From Hermatobates lingyangjiaoensis (taxonomy: Eukaryota; Arthropoda; Insecta; Hemiptera; Hermatobatidae), in NCBI GenBank assembly GCA_026182355.1, contig JAPFBL010000119.1:124001-188000 (forward strand): 64,000 bases of DNA. Direction: 5' to 3'. The position numbers and the translations under genes were made by a program. Under the pieces are notes generated by a model. That model saw only the letters and a program-made list of their open reading frames with translations. It did no database searches and was not told where the DNA came from. Shown piece after piece: positions 13,046-24,632 of the stretch (positions are counted from its first letter, which is position 1; every line of letters starts with the position of its first letter).

Positions 13046-14830
13046 CACATGAAAATGTAATAATTGTGCATTTTAGAGTAATTTTCCTCTTTTAACATGG
13101 AAATTCATAAAATTTTTATGATACATTCACCTGGAGATAATATTTAGTATGAAATTTAAGTTTTCTATAATCACCAGAAATGTGGTCATTATAATTATAA
13201 CAATATTATAACCACCATATAATTATAATTTCTGATATTATAAAATAAAATAAAGTACCTACCATTTGGTTCAATATTGCCCAAAGATAACGTTCTACAC
13301 AGAAAACACTATATGTCTGTAAAATGCCACAAAACGTATTAAGCAGTGTAACTTGCAAACTGTTTGTAAAAATGTCAATAGATTCTCACCCAGTCATAGA
13401 ACATCAAAAATAGTTATCAAGGAATTGCAAAAAGTATAAATCCTTCAAAATGTCATAGTCTGTTTTTGTGTATGTACATTTATATTATTTTATAATATAA
13501 ATTGTAATATAATTTGTAATATTGTAATATTATTGTAATATAATATAATATACTCTTTGTATATTAAAAATAGACAAATTTTTGCTGACGTGAATATTAT
13601 TTAGAATGGACTTTTTTTTAGGATTGTACTGAAAAGGATGAGAGGGGGAATAACTCGGGAAGGTTTATGTACATTTTTTTTTAAAATCATAGTTGGAGTT
13701 CTACGTGCTCCCCAACAAATTATAAAAACACTGAAATTTTCTTTTGAAACAACTGATCAGCTGCCCGCCCTACTGGTTGGATTTCTTTGTACTGTTTACA
13801 TAGACTTAAACAATGTTTTAGTTCTTAAGTGAAATAACATTGTTATTTAGAGGTTGATTTAAAAAAAAATGTTATGTTCTAATGAGTTAAGATGATATAT
13901 GAGAACAATAAAATTCTTAAATATAAAAAAATAACTCCAATCAAACATATCTTTTTTGATGCGTTCCTTAGTGGGATGGATAGTTGTTGAACAAGTGTTT
14001 GACTAATCCAACAAAACATAAGTTGGCTGTTAACGAGTTTGATATTATGCTTACAGTAAAGTTAAGTTTATGCCACTCTAAATTTTTTATCTTAGTTCTT
14101 ATTCCTTTTCGAATGGAATTTTTATAGGTCAGGCATAACAGCCTGTCGGGTTGGCTATTATGTTAATAATTATAGACTAAATTAAGCTTAGCGAAAGGCA
14201 ACACGACGTTCACTGATAGTTGGCAGTACGAAGTTCGCAGGGTCAGTTAGTTATTTATAGAATTAATGATATTATTATTAATAACCAATTTTGGCTATTA
14301 CGAGAGAAAAATATTTAAATTATGAATTTTTTGATCCTTGAAGATGTGTGTCACCATAAATGCGGTTGCGTGTCAAAGGTTCACCATCACTGGTCTATAA
14401 AATATATTAAATAATTATATGTATGTATAAATTATAATTATAAAGACAATGGTTTAAAATATGCACAGGACTACAGAAAGGTGAGAGAAAGCAGGTTATT
14501 TAATCATGGGTAAAGAACTAGGATCATTGTTATATGAAAACTAATTATAAATTTAAGACATAATTGGTACCAACCATTTAGATAGTTCTTATCGAGCACT
14601 TGAAATAAGTGAGAGAGTGATGGTAAAATTGAAGGTAAATATTAGATAGATATGACAAAAAAACAAAGAATGATAACACATATATTCGACATAATATGAT
14701 CATTTTTATATCGGATCCCTATTATTTGAGAGAGTTACATCATCTATTAGTAAATAGTACAGTTATTTCTTTATTAAAATGCGCTATATAAAAATATATT
14801 CATATTAGTGTATTTTTTCTTGGGAAAATC
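13046..14830. other. No gene seen; TA-rich low complexity
   Basis: Mostly AT-rich sequence. TAATATTG-type low complexity occurs at about 13480-13555. No coding similarity is recognised. Confidence 0.45.
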
Positions 14831-15135
14831 GTAAAGGGAGAAGTAATGGTGTGGATGGGGCGATAGGTGGAGGTTGTAAGGTGGAGCGTATGGTCGAGGA
14901 ATACAGATTACCTCCTTCAATCAGGCCTCGCCTCTATGATATCTCAATCAATAAACTTGTCCCAACCATTAGGCCTCCTTCGCCAATATCGAAACGCAAT
15001 TGCTTTGGGCACCCACTTGACCTTACATCCCATCCCCTCAAGAGCTGTCTTCATATCAGACTCCTTACGACTGCCGACAGCTTCCTGTCGAGCACCTGCT
15101 GCTCATTAATATCCAGAGGTGATGTGCCTCCATAA
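14831..15135. other. GC-rich island of unknown origin, possible coding relic
   Basis: This 300-bp stretch is clearly richer in G and C than its surroundings and has overlapping open frames on the plus strand (14851-15135 and 14867-15109). On the minus strand two frames read sensibly in series: SPLDINEQQVLDRKLSAVVR, then KTALEGMGCKVKWVPKAIAF. I recognise no family. It may be a relic of a transposon gene or of a host exon. Base composition is the main reason to list it. Confidence 0.3.
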
Positions 15136-15879
15136 TGCATCTATAAACATCTCCGTGTTGTTATAACTGCTTATGGTATCAACACGAATTATAATCACAT
15201 TTAATTGTGTTACTAAAGAAATCTGACGACATTATATATCTTTTAAAATTTGAAAAAATATAAAGAAAATACATGCCGCAGTGGTTAGGAAACATAATAT
15301 TATCAGAAAAGTTTTCTTACCTCGTGAATCGGTGATATACTATACCCATACCCTGTTCTGCAAACCCAACCACACGTTGTGCATCTTCAACAGAGACCCA
15401 TGAATGATGTATGCTCCTTGGAATTAATACCAATTGAACAAGTAATGCCAATATATTACTAAATTGCCTATTTAGCTTACGCTAAATTTCCGAAATTTAT
15501 AAGGATAAAAACACAGATAATTTAATAAATGAACAGATTAATCATCAATCCGATATATTATTTAAACGAATAATAGAATTAAAAAGACGACTGAACAGAC
15601 TTGGCAATGATAATGTAAATTTCAAAAGAATAAAATCAGATAATAAATAAAATAAATCTAAAATTTATAATAAGAAATTAAGGGATATAATGAAATACTT
15701 ATTCAATAGGTATTTATTCCCTGGAGCATTCGACATTTATTAACCCTCTTGAAGATGTCCAACGTGTGAAACTGATTCCCGGGTAAGACGGACTTTTACA
15801 ATAATATCATGCAATATTCATAAATGAAGGTTGAGTGGTTGGTATAAATGAGATAATATCGCTATGAATTCATTACTTG

Positions 15880-16210
15880 TACAATCTCGTACATTGTGGT
15901 ATTTACTCATACCGGGGATTTCAAAAATTACGTCTCAATGCAAAAAAAGTTTAGTATGATAACTAACAACGCGTTTCGAACACTTAGTGTTCGTCTTTAG
16001 GTTTACATCTGAACTATTGAGAGTCAAAGTGAGTCCTGCCTAAGTCACTCTCGTGACTATTATATAAATATATTTATATAATACATTACATAAATATATG
16101 TCGTCTAAGTCACCTAAAGACGAACACCAAGTGTTCGAAACGCGTTAGTTTTCATGCTAAACTTTTTTTTGTGACGTAATTTTTGATATCCCACAATATA
16201 CTCTATTGAT
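15880..16210. repeat. Head-to-head (foldback) copy of repeat family Z
   Basis: A minus-oriented arm (about 15880-16010) carries GTATTTACTCAT, ATTTCAAAAATTACGTCTCA and AACGCGTTTCGAACACTTAG. A plus-oriented arm (about 16103-16205) carries the reverse complement ending in CGAAACGCGTTAG and ACGTAATTTTTGATATCCC. The arms are about 100 bp and separated by about 90 bp of unique and TA-rich sequence. The hammerhead-like left box is mutated here (CTAAAGA in place of CTGAAGA) in both arms. Confidence 0.7.
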
Positions 16211-16439
16211 GATGGAAAAGACCGGAACTTGAGTCACTGAAGAAAAGACAAGGTGATTATTTCTTATCGCAGAAACTAATGGCAGATTTTATACGGTAAT
16301 TGTGTTATTTACTTCTTGAGGATGTTTAATTGTATGAATGCTGAGTGGATGCAGACGATACGGTAATCCTGACTACTTGCAATATCCCTGCTATAGCGCC
16401 TGAACATTTACAACTGATTTCGATGTTGGCATTTTAATT

Positions 16440-17000
16440 TTAATGAAAAGAAACCTCAGGATAACCTGAACTGTTCAGCAGAACTACAATCCCCATTAAT
16501 CTTAAATGATGAGAAAATCTCTTGCAAATCAACTGATTTGGTCTGCATTTCAACTCTCATGGAACTCTCATACAAGACTGAAATAAATGGAGAATAACAG
16601 ATGATAATTATCTTGCTATAAGAACCCATGTACGAAATCAAGACTTGCAACTACATGACAGACTGTAAAATATAAACCAATCCTCAAACCATCCTAGCTT
16701 ATGACATAGAACTTTGAGGTTCCAACAAACCATCAAATTTACATCTCTTACAATCAATTGAATCAAAATTTCTGAGGAAAATTTCAAACTACTATGTACA
16801 AAATAAAATAATTAATTAAGATATAAAAGTCTCTTTTGTTTACAATCCAGCAATAGAAGGCTACAAACATTTCATAGTAGATTCCCAACTTACTCAAACA
16901 CTATCTTTAAAATCCTCTCAAACTTCCGAAGAAGTTAAAAAGAGTATTGGCGCTGAACGTTCTCTCACACTAAATTGACATACCACTGTGGAGTCATTAC
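16440..17000 (+). pseudogene. Jockey-like non-LTR RT, C-terminal relic
   Basis: One frame gives ILAYDIEL, a TGA stop where a tryptophan is expected (the usual motif is TYGIELWG), then GSNKPSNLHLLQSIESKFLR and KISNYYVQN. This is the thumb region of Jockey-clade RTs. Further on come DIKVSFVYNPAIEGYKHF and a basic KKS-type tail. Stops and shifts are frequent, and the catalytic palm is not recognisable upstream. It is an old, 5'-truncated copy. Confidence 0.6.
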
Positions 17001-17100
17001 CGATGAGTACCACCCGATTTATTTTAATCCAATAGCCAAACTAAAAAAGGAAAGCTATTAACACTTTTAAATACGAATAATTTGTGGCTGATTTAACGAA

Positions 17101-17421
17101 TTATAACAAAAAAAAAAAATGTTTTAGCCAGTCAGAGGTTTGCTGAATATACCAGTTTCCATTAGCTCATCAAAGTGACGAAACATTGGGTATGGTTGCC
17201 ACTTAGATTGGAAACGTGATGTTGGATCCCCACGTGCCTCAGTTATTATTTCTCTCCTTCACTGGAGCAAAAATTCGAAAGCCTACATGTTGGCCGTTGG
17301 ATAAATAAAAATGTTTAAGAAAGAAACGGACTAATTTGCTTCAGTTTATTTGAAAATACAGTTTGAATAATGGTAAGTGAGAGAACTGTATCCTTTGGTG
17401 ATACAATGAAAGAACGAGGGT
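17101..17421. other. No gene seen
   Basis: Unannotated AT-rich sequence between the RT relic and the hAT element. No repeat boundary or coding similarity is recognised. Confidence 0.4.
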
Positions 17422-17429
17422 GTCTATGG

Positions 17430-17979
17430 CAGGGGTTCTCAACGTTTGTTTGCTTGTGGGATCGCCTATGACTTAAACAGTCTAATTAGGCACATCTGAA
17501 TTTTCGAAAAAAAAAAATTTTCGTTATAAGTAATTAAACATAACAATGAATTAATTCCATTATATTAGTAACATGAGTTCCAAAAACTAAAATAAAACAA
17601 TATTTTTAAAACAACACAACTCAATTCAAAATTTTATAAATAATTTAAAAACAAAAATTAATTTTAAATAGAGAATAAGTAAGATCAATATACAAATTTA
17701 AAATATATCCTTATGAAAATCTAATGAGAACATTGCGCCAGATGTTTTATTGCTAAAAACTTTTACATTTTAACGGTCAGGTTAGTACGTTATTGATATA
17801 TTTTTCGTTATGCTATATTAATATGCAAATATAAATTTGGCATGGAACACTAATGGTGTACCATATTACTATTTTTTTTTCTCGTGGACCCCTTTCGATC
17901 TTCTGTGAACCCCTGGGGGTCCATGAGGACCATGTTAAGAAGCCCTGGGGGTCCATGTGGACCTTGTTAAGAACCCCTG
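17430..17979. mobile_element. Non-autonomous hAT element with 8-bp TSD
   Basis: The element begins CAGGGGTTCTCAAC and ends GTTAAGAACCCCTG, inverted termini typical of hAT elements. It is flanked by a perfect 8-bp duplication GTCTATGG (17422-17429 and 17980-17987), the length hAT transposases make. No transposase frame is present. The right end is internally duplicated: a block CCTGGGGGTCCATG..GACC....GTTAAGAA occurs twice in tandem (about 17905-17979), so the terminal repeat is doubled on that side. Confidence 0.88.
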
Positions 17980-17987
17980 GTCTATGG

Positions 17988-19190
17988 TGAAGAAAGAATA
18001 ACCTTCTACTGCACCTAAATTTAAGTCCTTAAATGACCTAACATTCTGAAGAAATACTGAATATTCAGTGAATTAAGAATAAACTCATAATAATTTCTTT
18101 TTATTTCTACAAAAACTTCTATACAAATTTAAATCACAAATTATGTAGCAAAAGTTTTACTTCTAACAAAATTTGTTCAACTTTCTGTCGCTTTTATAAG
18201 GGAATATAAAATGAGGCTGACGATTAGGAAAGGCATAAGTGAGCAACAATCAATATGAACTTCATTGCAGTTGATTTTATAGGATTGGAATCCTTAATGA
18301 TTCTAGCTGGAGTTATTGATATGTTAAGATTGTTCACCAATAATATTAAAAATTAAACTTGTTCAATTTGATAATAATGCAGAAACCCTGTGCTTGAGAC
18401 TGTAACAGAGGTATTCATTTGTGTCATTATGATAATGCCGACTACTTTGGTTAATAAACAGATGGTGCTGAACTAAAATTAATTATTCTTCTCTCACTAA
18501 TGGATTGATTCATTAAATATTCTTTAGTCAAAAAGCTAAGTACAGCATAAACATCTCCTGCAATGCTAATCCTTCCCGGAGATGACTTTTTTTTCCTAAT
18601 TCATTATGAAATGTTAGTGGCTTATGTTAAATAATGTAGTTTTCATTTAATGTATTAAGTCGATTAGTAATACTCTTAGAGTTCTTAAAATAAAAAAAAA
18701 GATTCCTAAGAAATAATCATTTTTTTTTTAAAATGAAGGAAGGAATCATTTTTTTCCTCGCGAAAGGAATTTCATGAGGTACTACCGATATAGAGTTGCA
18801 CGATGTAACAAAGACATCTTCCCAGAACAGGTAAAAGTGAAAAGCCTATCTATTCCAATTTAAAAATTTAAAATAATAGTTGGAAGTTCGAAAATTGACG
18901 AATGATTAGTAACTGTTCTAAGTACAATTGTTATTTTGCTGCTAATAAACAAGTTCAGTTATTTTATCAAATAACAGATCTAATAAACCATGAATTTTAA
19001 TCATTTAAAAAAAATATTTAGAAATGAACACTACAATTGTCATATAACTTACTATTAATCAATCAGTTATATATTTTTTTCGGTATTGTTATGTATTAGA
19101 CTCATTTTGTTGTAAATATTATTGATGAATAAATTATAATATATGAGAATTTTTAGTACCAAATAGGTTAGTAATCATAATATTTCTATA
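17988..19190. other. No gene seen
   Basis: AT-rich sequence with no recognised coding similarity or repeat boundary. Confidence 0.45.
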
Positions 19191-19479
19191 CAAATCATTC
19201 CTATCGCATTAATCGTTGTTGGAGACATCCAACCGGTTTCGCACATAGTGCTCTTCAAGTAGGACTCCTTGAAGTCCTCAATAGTCTTCAGGAATCTAGA
19301 GCTTTACGTCCTCTAAGGACTAATACTATTCCGTTTCCGTAATATACAGAAATATGTTTTTGAGGGCGTTAAGTATTTGCTCCCCTGAATTTCTTAATGA
19401 TAGAATTAATAACATTAGGTCAATTGCCCTATAATTAAAATACCCCTACTCTTATATCGACTTAGATTTGAAGGGTGCT

Positions 19480-20416
19480 AAAAAACCTCTAATATTTCAA
19501 AAGAGCCCTATTTATTGTCAATTTCTATAGTTTTACCGTATCATCAATCATTTGACCCTTTATCCAAGGCTTCCCTGTAAACTTGATTTTAATACAGTTT
19601 TTTCTAATCGTAATAACGTAGACAATATGTTAATAAAAAAAAGCTCTTCCAAGGAACTGGAGTCCGGTGGTATTTATAAAATACCCGTGCAAACATTGCC
19701 ATAAAATTTATATTGGTCAAACCGGTAAATTTGTAAAAGCAAGTGTAAAACAACACAAATTTAACGTAAGTAGGCAAGAAAAAAGTAGCGACTTATTCTT
19801 CCATATAAATAATGAAAATCATCATATTGATTGGGCCAGAGATAAATTTATTACCTATGAAAATTCAATGTTGTTAAGAAATATTATTGAGTCCTCGCTG
19901 TTTAAATATAATAGATAAAATATTATAAACATTCGTACGGGTTGTTCAAGCTTGACTCAGTGTCAACGAGGGCAATAGCCTCTACTAAGAGGGTTGACAG
20001 CTAGTGGATAGTTTTTTACTCTTTCTTACTGTACTCCTTTTTTTCCCCCAACATCCCTGCCTGGACCATTGTGCCTTCCTGAACTTTACACCCTTTTAAA
20101 ATACCACTCTCCCCTCCCACTCCTCTCAACCTCACGCCATGATGTTTTTGCATCTAGTGTTTCAGTTTTGACTCTGACGAAGACAACTTTTTACGGTTGA
20201 AAGATATTAGTCTTTTTTTTTTCATTTCATCTTGTGGTTTGATCATTGATTGTTATTTCACGTGTTTATGTGAAATCGTTTTATTGATATATACATATAT
20301 CTCAATAATCAAACCACAATAAGAAGTGGGAAAAAAAAGACTAAGATCATTCAACCGTAACCTTTTCATGTTGTGGTTTGATCATTGATTGTTATTTCAC
20401 ATGTCTACGTGAAATC

Positions 20417-20452
<36 letters not shown>

Positions 20453-20460
20453 GCGAAAAT
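19480..20460 (+). mobile_element. Penelope-like element, 3' end with terminal repeats
   Basis: The element fragment contains the RT-endonuclease linker and GIY-YIG domain (about 19525-19918), then a 3' untranslated region. This carries a stop-rich tail, GAGGGTTGACAGCTAG, a pyrimidine-rich stretch and CTCTGACGAAGAC...GGTTGAAAGATATTAGTC (20172-20211). Beyond that, the terminal segment TTGTGGTTTGATCATTGATT occurs at about 20232 and again at about 20371, with an inverted copy between them (about 20303-20362). A (TA)n run at about 20421-20450 closes it. A second copy in reverse orientation is at 35120-35760. Confidence 0.7.
19525..19918 (+). pseudogene. Penelope-like element RT-EN protein, GIY-YIG endonuclease domain (fragment)
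   Basis: The fragment reads LPYHQSFDPLSK (end of the RT region), then NTVFSNRNNVDNMLIKKSS and SGGIYKIP. After a one-base frameshift inside CCCGTGC it continues CKHCHKIYIGQTGKFVKASV, followed by a segment with VSRQEKSS, LFFHINNENHHIDW and LLRNIIESSLFKYNR. The IYKIPC...IYIGQTG pattern is the GIY-YIG nuclease core as found in Penelope-like retroelements, where the domain nicks target DNA. The conserved Arg/Lys-H and late E (ESS) positions are present. The RT palm is not found upstream, and the frameshift and truncation make this inactive. The frame from 19667 to 19918 covers the intact part. Confidence 0.8.
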
Positions 20461-20530
20461 AAGCACAACCTTGACAAATGATGGAAATTAATGAAAAAAA
20501 AAAACCGCAAAGAAACAAGAAAAAAATGCT

Positions 20531-20625
20531 CTGATTTCTTTCATACTATGTCATCAGAGAGTCACTATAAATTTAATTTACAGTGTCACTTTCTGATGAC
20601 ATAGTTTGAAATGCCTCAGAATATA
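20531..20625. repeat. Short foldback with hammerhead-like boxes on both strands
   Basis: An inverted repeat pairs ACTATGTCATCAGAGAGTC (left arm, about 20544) with AGTGTCACTTTCTGATGACA (right arm, about 20582-20605) around an AT loop. Plus strand: CTGATGA at 20593-20599 and GAAA at 20608-20611. Minus strand: CTGATGA at 20551-20557 and GAAA at 20539-20542, with CATA-G-TATG between. Confidence 0.5.
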
Positions 20626-20640
20626 TTTTTCTTATTTTTT

Positions 20641-21524
20641 GATTGTTCTTTGTAACTTTTTGTTTCATACCTCTTACTCTGTTTAACCACAAATAATATT
20701 TACAAACCCATTAAATAAGTAAAGTTCATGAACAATAGAGAGGAGAATTTGATAAAAATAGCAATGTAAAAGAAGAAGCGTTGGGTTGGGAAAAGAAACA
20801 AGCCGATAGTGGTGAGTGTGACAAAGGACAAGACGCACTCTGTCAAATAAAGACGACGGCGTCGTTTTACATGGCCTGCTCCTCATTTCAGCCTATTGTC
20901 CCTTTACACAGCTCGCCACAATTACTAAAATCCTTTATCTTTTTTCTATTTTCTTTTCTCTCTAACAAAGAGATAGTATTTCGTATACAGTATTCAAAAA
21001 TTATAACAAAAATACACAGACATTCTTTAATATATACATACAAAATATTTAAAAATAAAAGAATAATAGAGTAATAATGGTAATGTACCAATTTACATTA
21101 ATATAGAGAATTAGCTTGCCAGAATATAAAGCAATAGTAGAAGTTTAAAATAACATACTAAGTTCACTGAATAACCACGAGTTAAAACACTTGATTATAC
21201 AATCGTAAATAACTCTCACATAATACCAAAACATATTTGTACTTTTCAAACTGATATTACAATTTCACAATTAATGACCAAGTAAGGTCATTTTGAAAAT
21301 AACCTAACTAATTACTATCAGGCTACAGGTGTACTTTCAAATTTGTGAGATAAATGCCTCTCTGCGGGACCCTTAACCTCCTGATGTTGACAATTGTTGA
21401 ACCACAGAAGTGTGTTATGCCTGTTACTGTGGTGTACCCTAAAGATGTAGAGAAATATGCAACACTGTTGGTCTCCAATCGTCGCTTCGTAAGTGCCCTT
21501 GGTGTCCTTATCTTAACTCTCCTG
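20641..21524. other. No gene seen
   Basis: Short overlapping frames on both strands (20683-21091, 21354-21548) have no recognised similarity. Confidence 0.4.
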
Positions 21525-21720
21525 GATGACGGTTCAACCGAAAATTAGAGACAGTAAGTGTGTTCACTTCTTTGTTCTGTGTCTGTAGTTTATTATGAAA
21601 CGTATATATATAAATATATGTATATGATCAAACCACAATTAGAAGTTAGGAAAAAAAAGACTAAGATCTTTCAACCGTAATTAGCGGTTTTCGTCAGAGT
21701 TAAAAACCCAACTGACCCTT
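21525..21720. repeat. Repeat family X copy adjoining a minus-strand Penelope terminal repeat
   Basis: Positions 21525-21610 carry GACGGTTCAACCGAAAATTA, then GAGACAGTAAGTGTGTTC in plus orientation (family X). From about 21626 the sequence is the Penelope terminal segment in minus orientation: ATGATCAAACCACAATTAG, AAAGACTAAGATCTTTCAAC and CGTCAGAG. Read on the minus strand, CTGACGA lies at 21691-21697 and GAAA at 21669-21672. The two families abut head-on at a TA-rich junction. Confidence 0.6.
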
Positions 21721-23247
21721 CTCATTGCTTATCGTGAACTGACTTCGATATTTCGACATCCGTAATCATCAGGGAGATAAGTATTACTTGCGTCGAGAAA
21801 CAAATTGCAACTGGCCTCCAGAGAAACTCGTTGAACCACGCAGTGATGCCCCACAAAGGAGGAGAGGAAAAATAGGAATTCCTTCAATTTTTCAATTCTT
21901 TGTCCTTTGTCTTTGCATTTCGTTTTTATGTTATGTTTTATTATCAAATGCCTTTTTTTATTTTTTATCTTGTGCTTACCACAAAAGAAGCGGAAAGTTC
22001 CCCTGATCATAATGGACCAAGAGAGTGAATATAATCACCAACTGTCTAACATTGTCTTATATAGGATAAAAACGAGCTATTAACTGATGTAATTGAAATG
22101 TTGAGGATAACTCATACATTTGTAAATGCATGTTTAAAACAGTGAATGCTTCACTAACCATAGCATTTGAAATGCTCATTTGAAATTCATTTAGTATTTG
22201 AAAATCAAATATAAACATCCAGGAAAAACGAATCAGTTATCCATTCAGAACAAAGCTGAAATTCTTAATTAAATTTAGTCTAATGCCTTAGACTTCTTTG
22301 TTGGCTTTAGTAGAGACTGGAAACCAAAGGCTGTTATTTTTTTTTGACGATTTAACTTATTCGTGAACTAACTGAGTTTACAATATATTTTTGTTAGCAC
22401 TACTTTTCAAAGCGGATAATAAGTTAATGAAATTTTACATTCATATTTAGACAGAAAGGACAACTTTTATTTCATTTGCAACTTCAGTCGTAGTTAAATT
22501 TTCTTCAATAGCTCCAAAACCCTTGAATAATATGCAAATAATTTTTGTAAATGAGGGAGTTAACCTGCGTATGATAAACAGGTAAGTTTATAGACAATTT
22601 AAACGTGTTTATTTTAGTGAGAGAAACAGAAGGACTGACAGGGTGAGAGTGAGTGTATAATTGAACAAACATAGAATAACAAAGAGATTTCTTTACAGAT
22701 GTTAGTCACATTAATGCCTTTATCACACTATAAAACGTTTAAATTGTCAAGATTTAAATTGAAGTAGATATTTGAGCAAGTTTGAAAACAATTAGAGCAA
22801 AAGGTGAATGTGGGAGTGGTGGAAGAAGAGGCATTTTGACAATCTGCATATGCAAACCTACAAGAATGATTAGTATGGTAATCAGTGCTGACGTATCAGC
22901 TTTGCATCTCCTCTCAATCCAATATATTTCATGATAATGAGATTTTCAATGTGCCTAACCCAGCTCATTAATAACCCACCTAAAAATATCCTCCTATACA
23001 TTAATAGGTTAGTAACTAAATACCTACGTGTGTCACGCTTTGCCATATATTGAAATTGGTCATATCTAATTGCTTCAATTAAATTACAGTTACAAATTAA
23101 TGTCATCATAAGACATCATTATATTCTCTAATTATCATTCAATAGAGCATAAGTTAAATAGTCTATTTTACGTAAATTTTTACTTTTTATGCCTAAAAAT
23201 AGCAAAATATATGACGATGAGTTCAGTATTCTTTTTTTATAATTAAA
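21721..23247. other. No gene seen
   Basis: AT-rich sequence. The opposing frames at 21729-22010 have no recognised similarity. Confidence 0.45.
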
Positions 23248-24632
23248 CTAGCAAACGTACCCGTCTTTGATGAAATCAAAAATTCTACTATAATTGGTAT
23301 TCCAAAATATCAATTATAGTATTGTACTAATACTATAGTTAGAAATTATAGAATAGTATAAAATACCATTATTAGTACAGTGTTAAACAAATGCCTCTGT
23401 ATACGCTACATTAACTGTCTGTCTTTCAGGTTCATGGAAGAACAAACAGTTGAAACCTCTGACTATTGAGCAAGTAAACTACAGTTGACCATGTGAGAAA
23501 AACTTGGTCTCACTAACTTGAATTCCTGCGTTAGATAAAGTCTCCCTTTGCGACTTAGTTAACGTCATTGCGAAATAGACTCTGACCGGACTTTGCAATT
23601 ATTTCAACGTAAACAGACAGTGGCTCGGAATCAATGGCATGTGTGGTATACACACAGACTCCCCAATACCACATCCAGTCATTATGTTCGCCTCGATGGC
23701 ATATCTGTGTAGAGCACGAACTCAGAGTCGTGTCCCGTTGCACAGTTTTTGGGGCACTCATGTTTCGTAACATGAAATTTGTTACTGCTACTAAATTGCA
23801 GCATGATTGATGCTCCTACTTTAAGTTTTTACTCATGAGCAGGCAGTCCAGGAGAAATAAATTCAGAGTCAAGAAATTCAATTAGATAATGAACTGCTTC
23901 TTCGTCACTAATCCAATCTCTTTACTGACTTGTAAGTTCTTTCCTCGGTGTGATATAGCGTAAGAACTTGTTTGTTGATTTTTCCTGCCCGTTCATATTA
24001 AGAGTTGAAAATTGCTCGTTTACAAAACTATTTATTCGTAATAGATAGTACATCCTCAACTCTGGGAAACACCTTTTCAAAGATGTCAAATACGCAATAT
24101 ATTCATATGCTCCAATGAAATTAAAATCAACTAACAATACCTACTTGCCACACCTGTGTATTTTCAAAACAAACTTGTCTGTAAAGTTAGGAAAATACGC
24201 TTAAAGCACTATAACTTCGTTTCTGTACTGAATATGAATCTATTTAGAGCCCGTATTTTAAGTTAGGCATACAAAAATCCAGTGTCAAAGTTTCAGCTCG
24301 CCATGTCTTATGGTGGCTGTGTTTACTTGTGACAAACGTTTTTGCTTTAAACGTCCATAACTTCACTTCTACGTTGAATTTCCAATCAATTCAGAGCCTA
24401 TATTTTAAGTTAGACCTACACAAATCTACTGTAAAAGTTTCAGCTTTATATGTCTTATGGTAGCTGAGTTTACTTGTGACAAAGTTTTGCGGACAAACAG
24501 ACAAACCGACAAACCGACAGAAATTTTTCTAAGGGTGGATTCGGTTTGTCCAATGTATGAAACGTAAAGAAAACTTGAAATGAGTCAGTCCTAAGCAATG
24601 TACAGACAAAATCATTATTTTATTTATATAGA
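23248..24632 (-). mobile_element. Helitron, internally deleted, minus strand
   Basis: The minus-strand 5' end is TCTATATAAATAAAATAATG at 24632, and the 3' end is ...GTACGTTTGCTAG at 23248. The terminal hairpin has decayed on one side (CATCAAAGACGGG). Compared with the copy at 7568, the 5' region contains a tandem duplication of about 140 bp. The block with TTCAGCT...TATGTCTTATGG.GGCTG and TTTACTTGTGACAAA appears at about 24210-24340 and again at about 24357-24490. The same duplication is in the copies at 45502 and 46740, so it marks a subfamily. Confidence 0.85.
23380..24140 (-). pseudogene. Helitron Pif1-type helicase C-terminus, decayed
   Basis: Minus-strand pieces in order: a frame with VDFNFIGAYEYIAYLTSLK and FVNEQFSTLN (23922-24137), MLRNMSAPK (about 23745-23773), then, one frame away, KLCNGTRL followed by a stop. 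After another shift comes AMTLTKSQRETLSNAGIQVS, then ETKFFSHGQL-stop-FTCS. These match the Helitron helicase C-terminal blocks (MLLRN..PPKLCNGTRL, then FAMTINKAQGQTL, then FSHGQLYVA.SRV). The last block includes the Q of helicase motif VI, but the finger arginine context is lost. Frameshifts and stops show it is dead. The same pieces recur at 47022-47222. Confidence 0.8.

Noticed and set aside
14851..15135. 94-codon plus-strand frame in the GC-rich island
   Set aside because: Overlaps another open frame and the minus strand reads equally well. No family is recognised, so the island is listed but not a gene.
23555..23773. Open frame conserved in two places (also 47022-47222)
   Set aside because: The conservation comes from two young Helitron copies. 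The true helicase frame is offset by one base (PKLCNGTRL), so this frame is not a protein.
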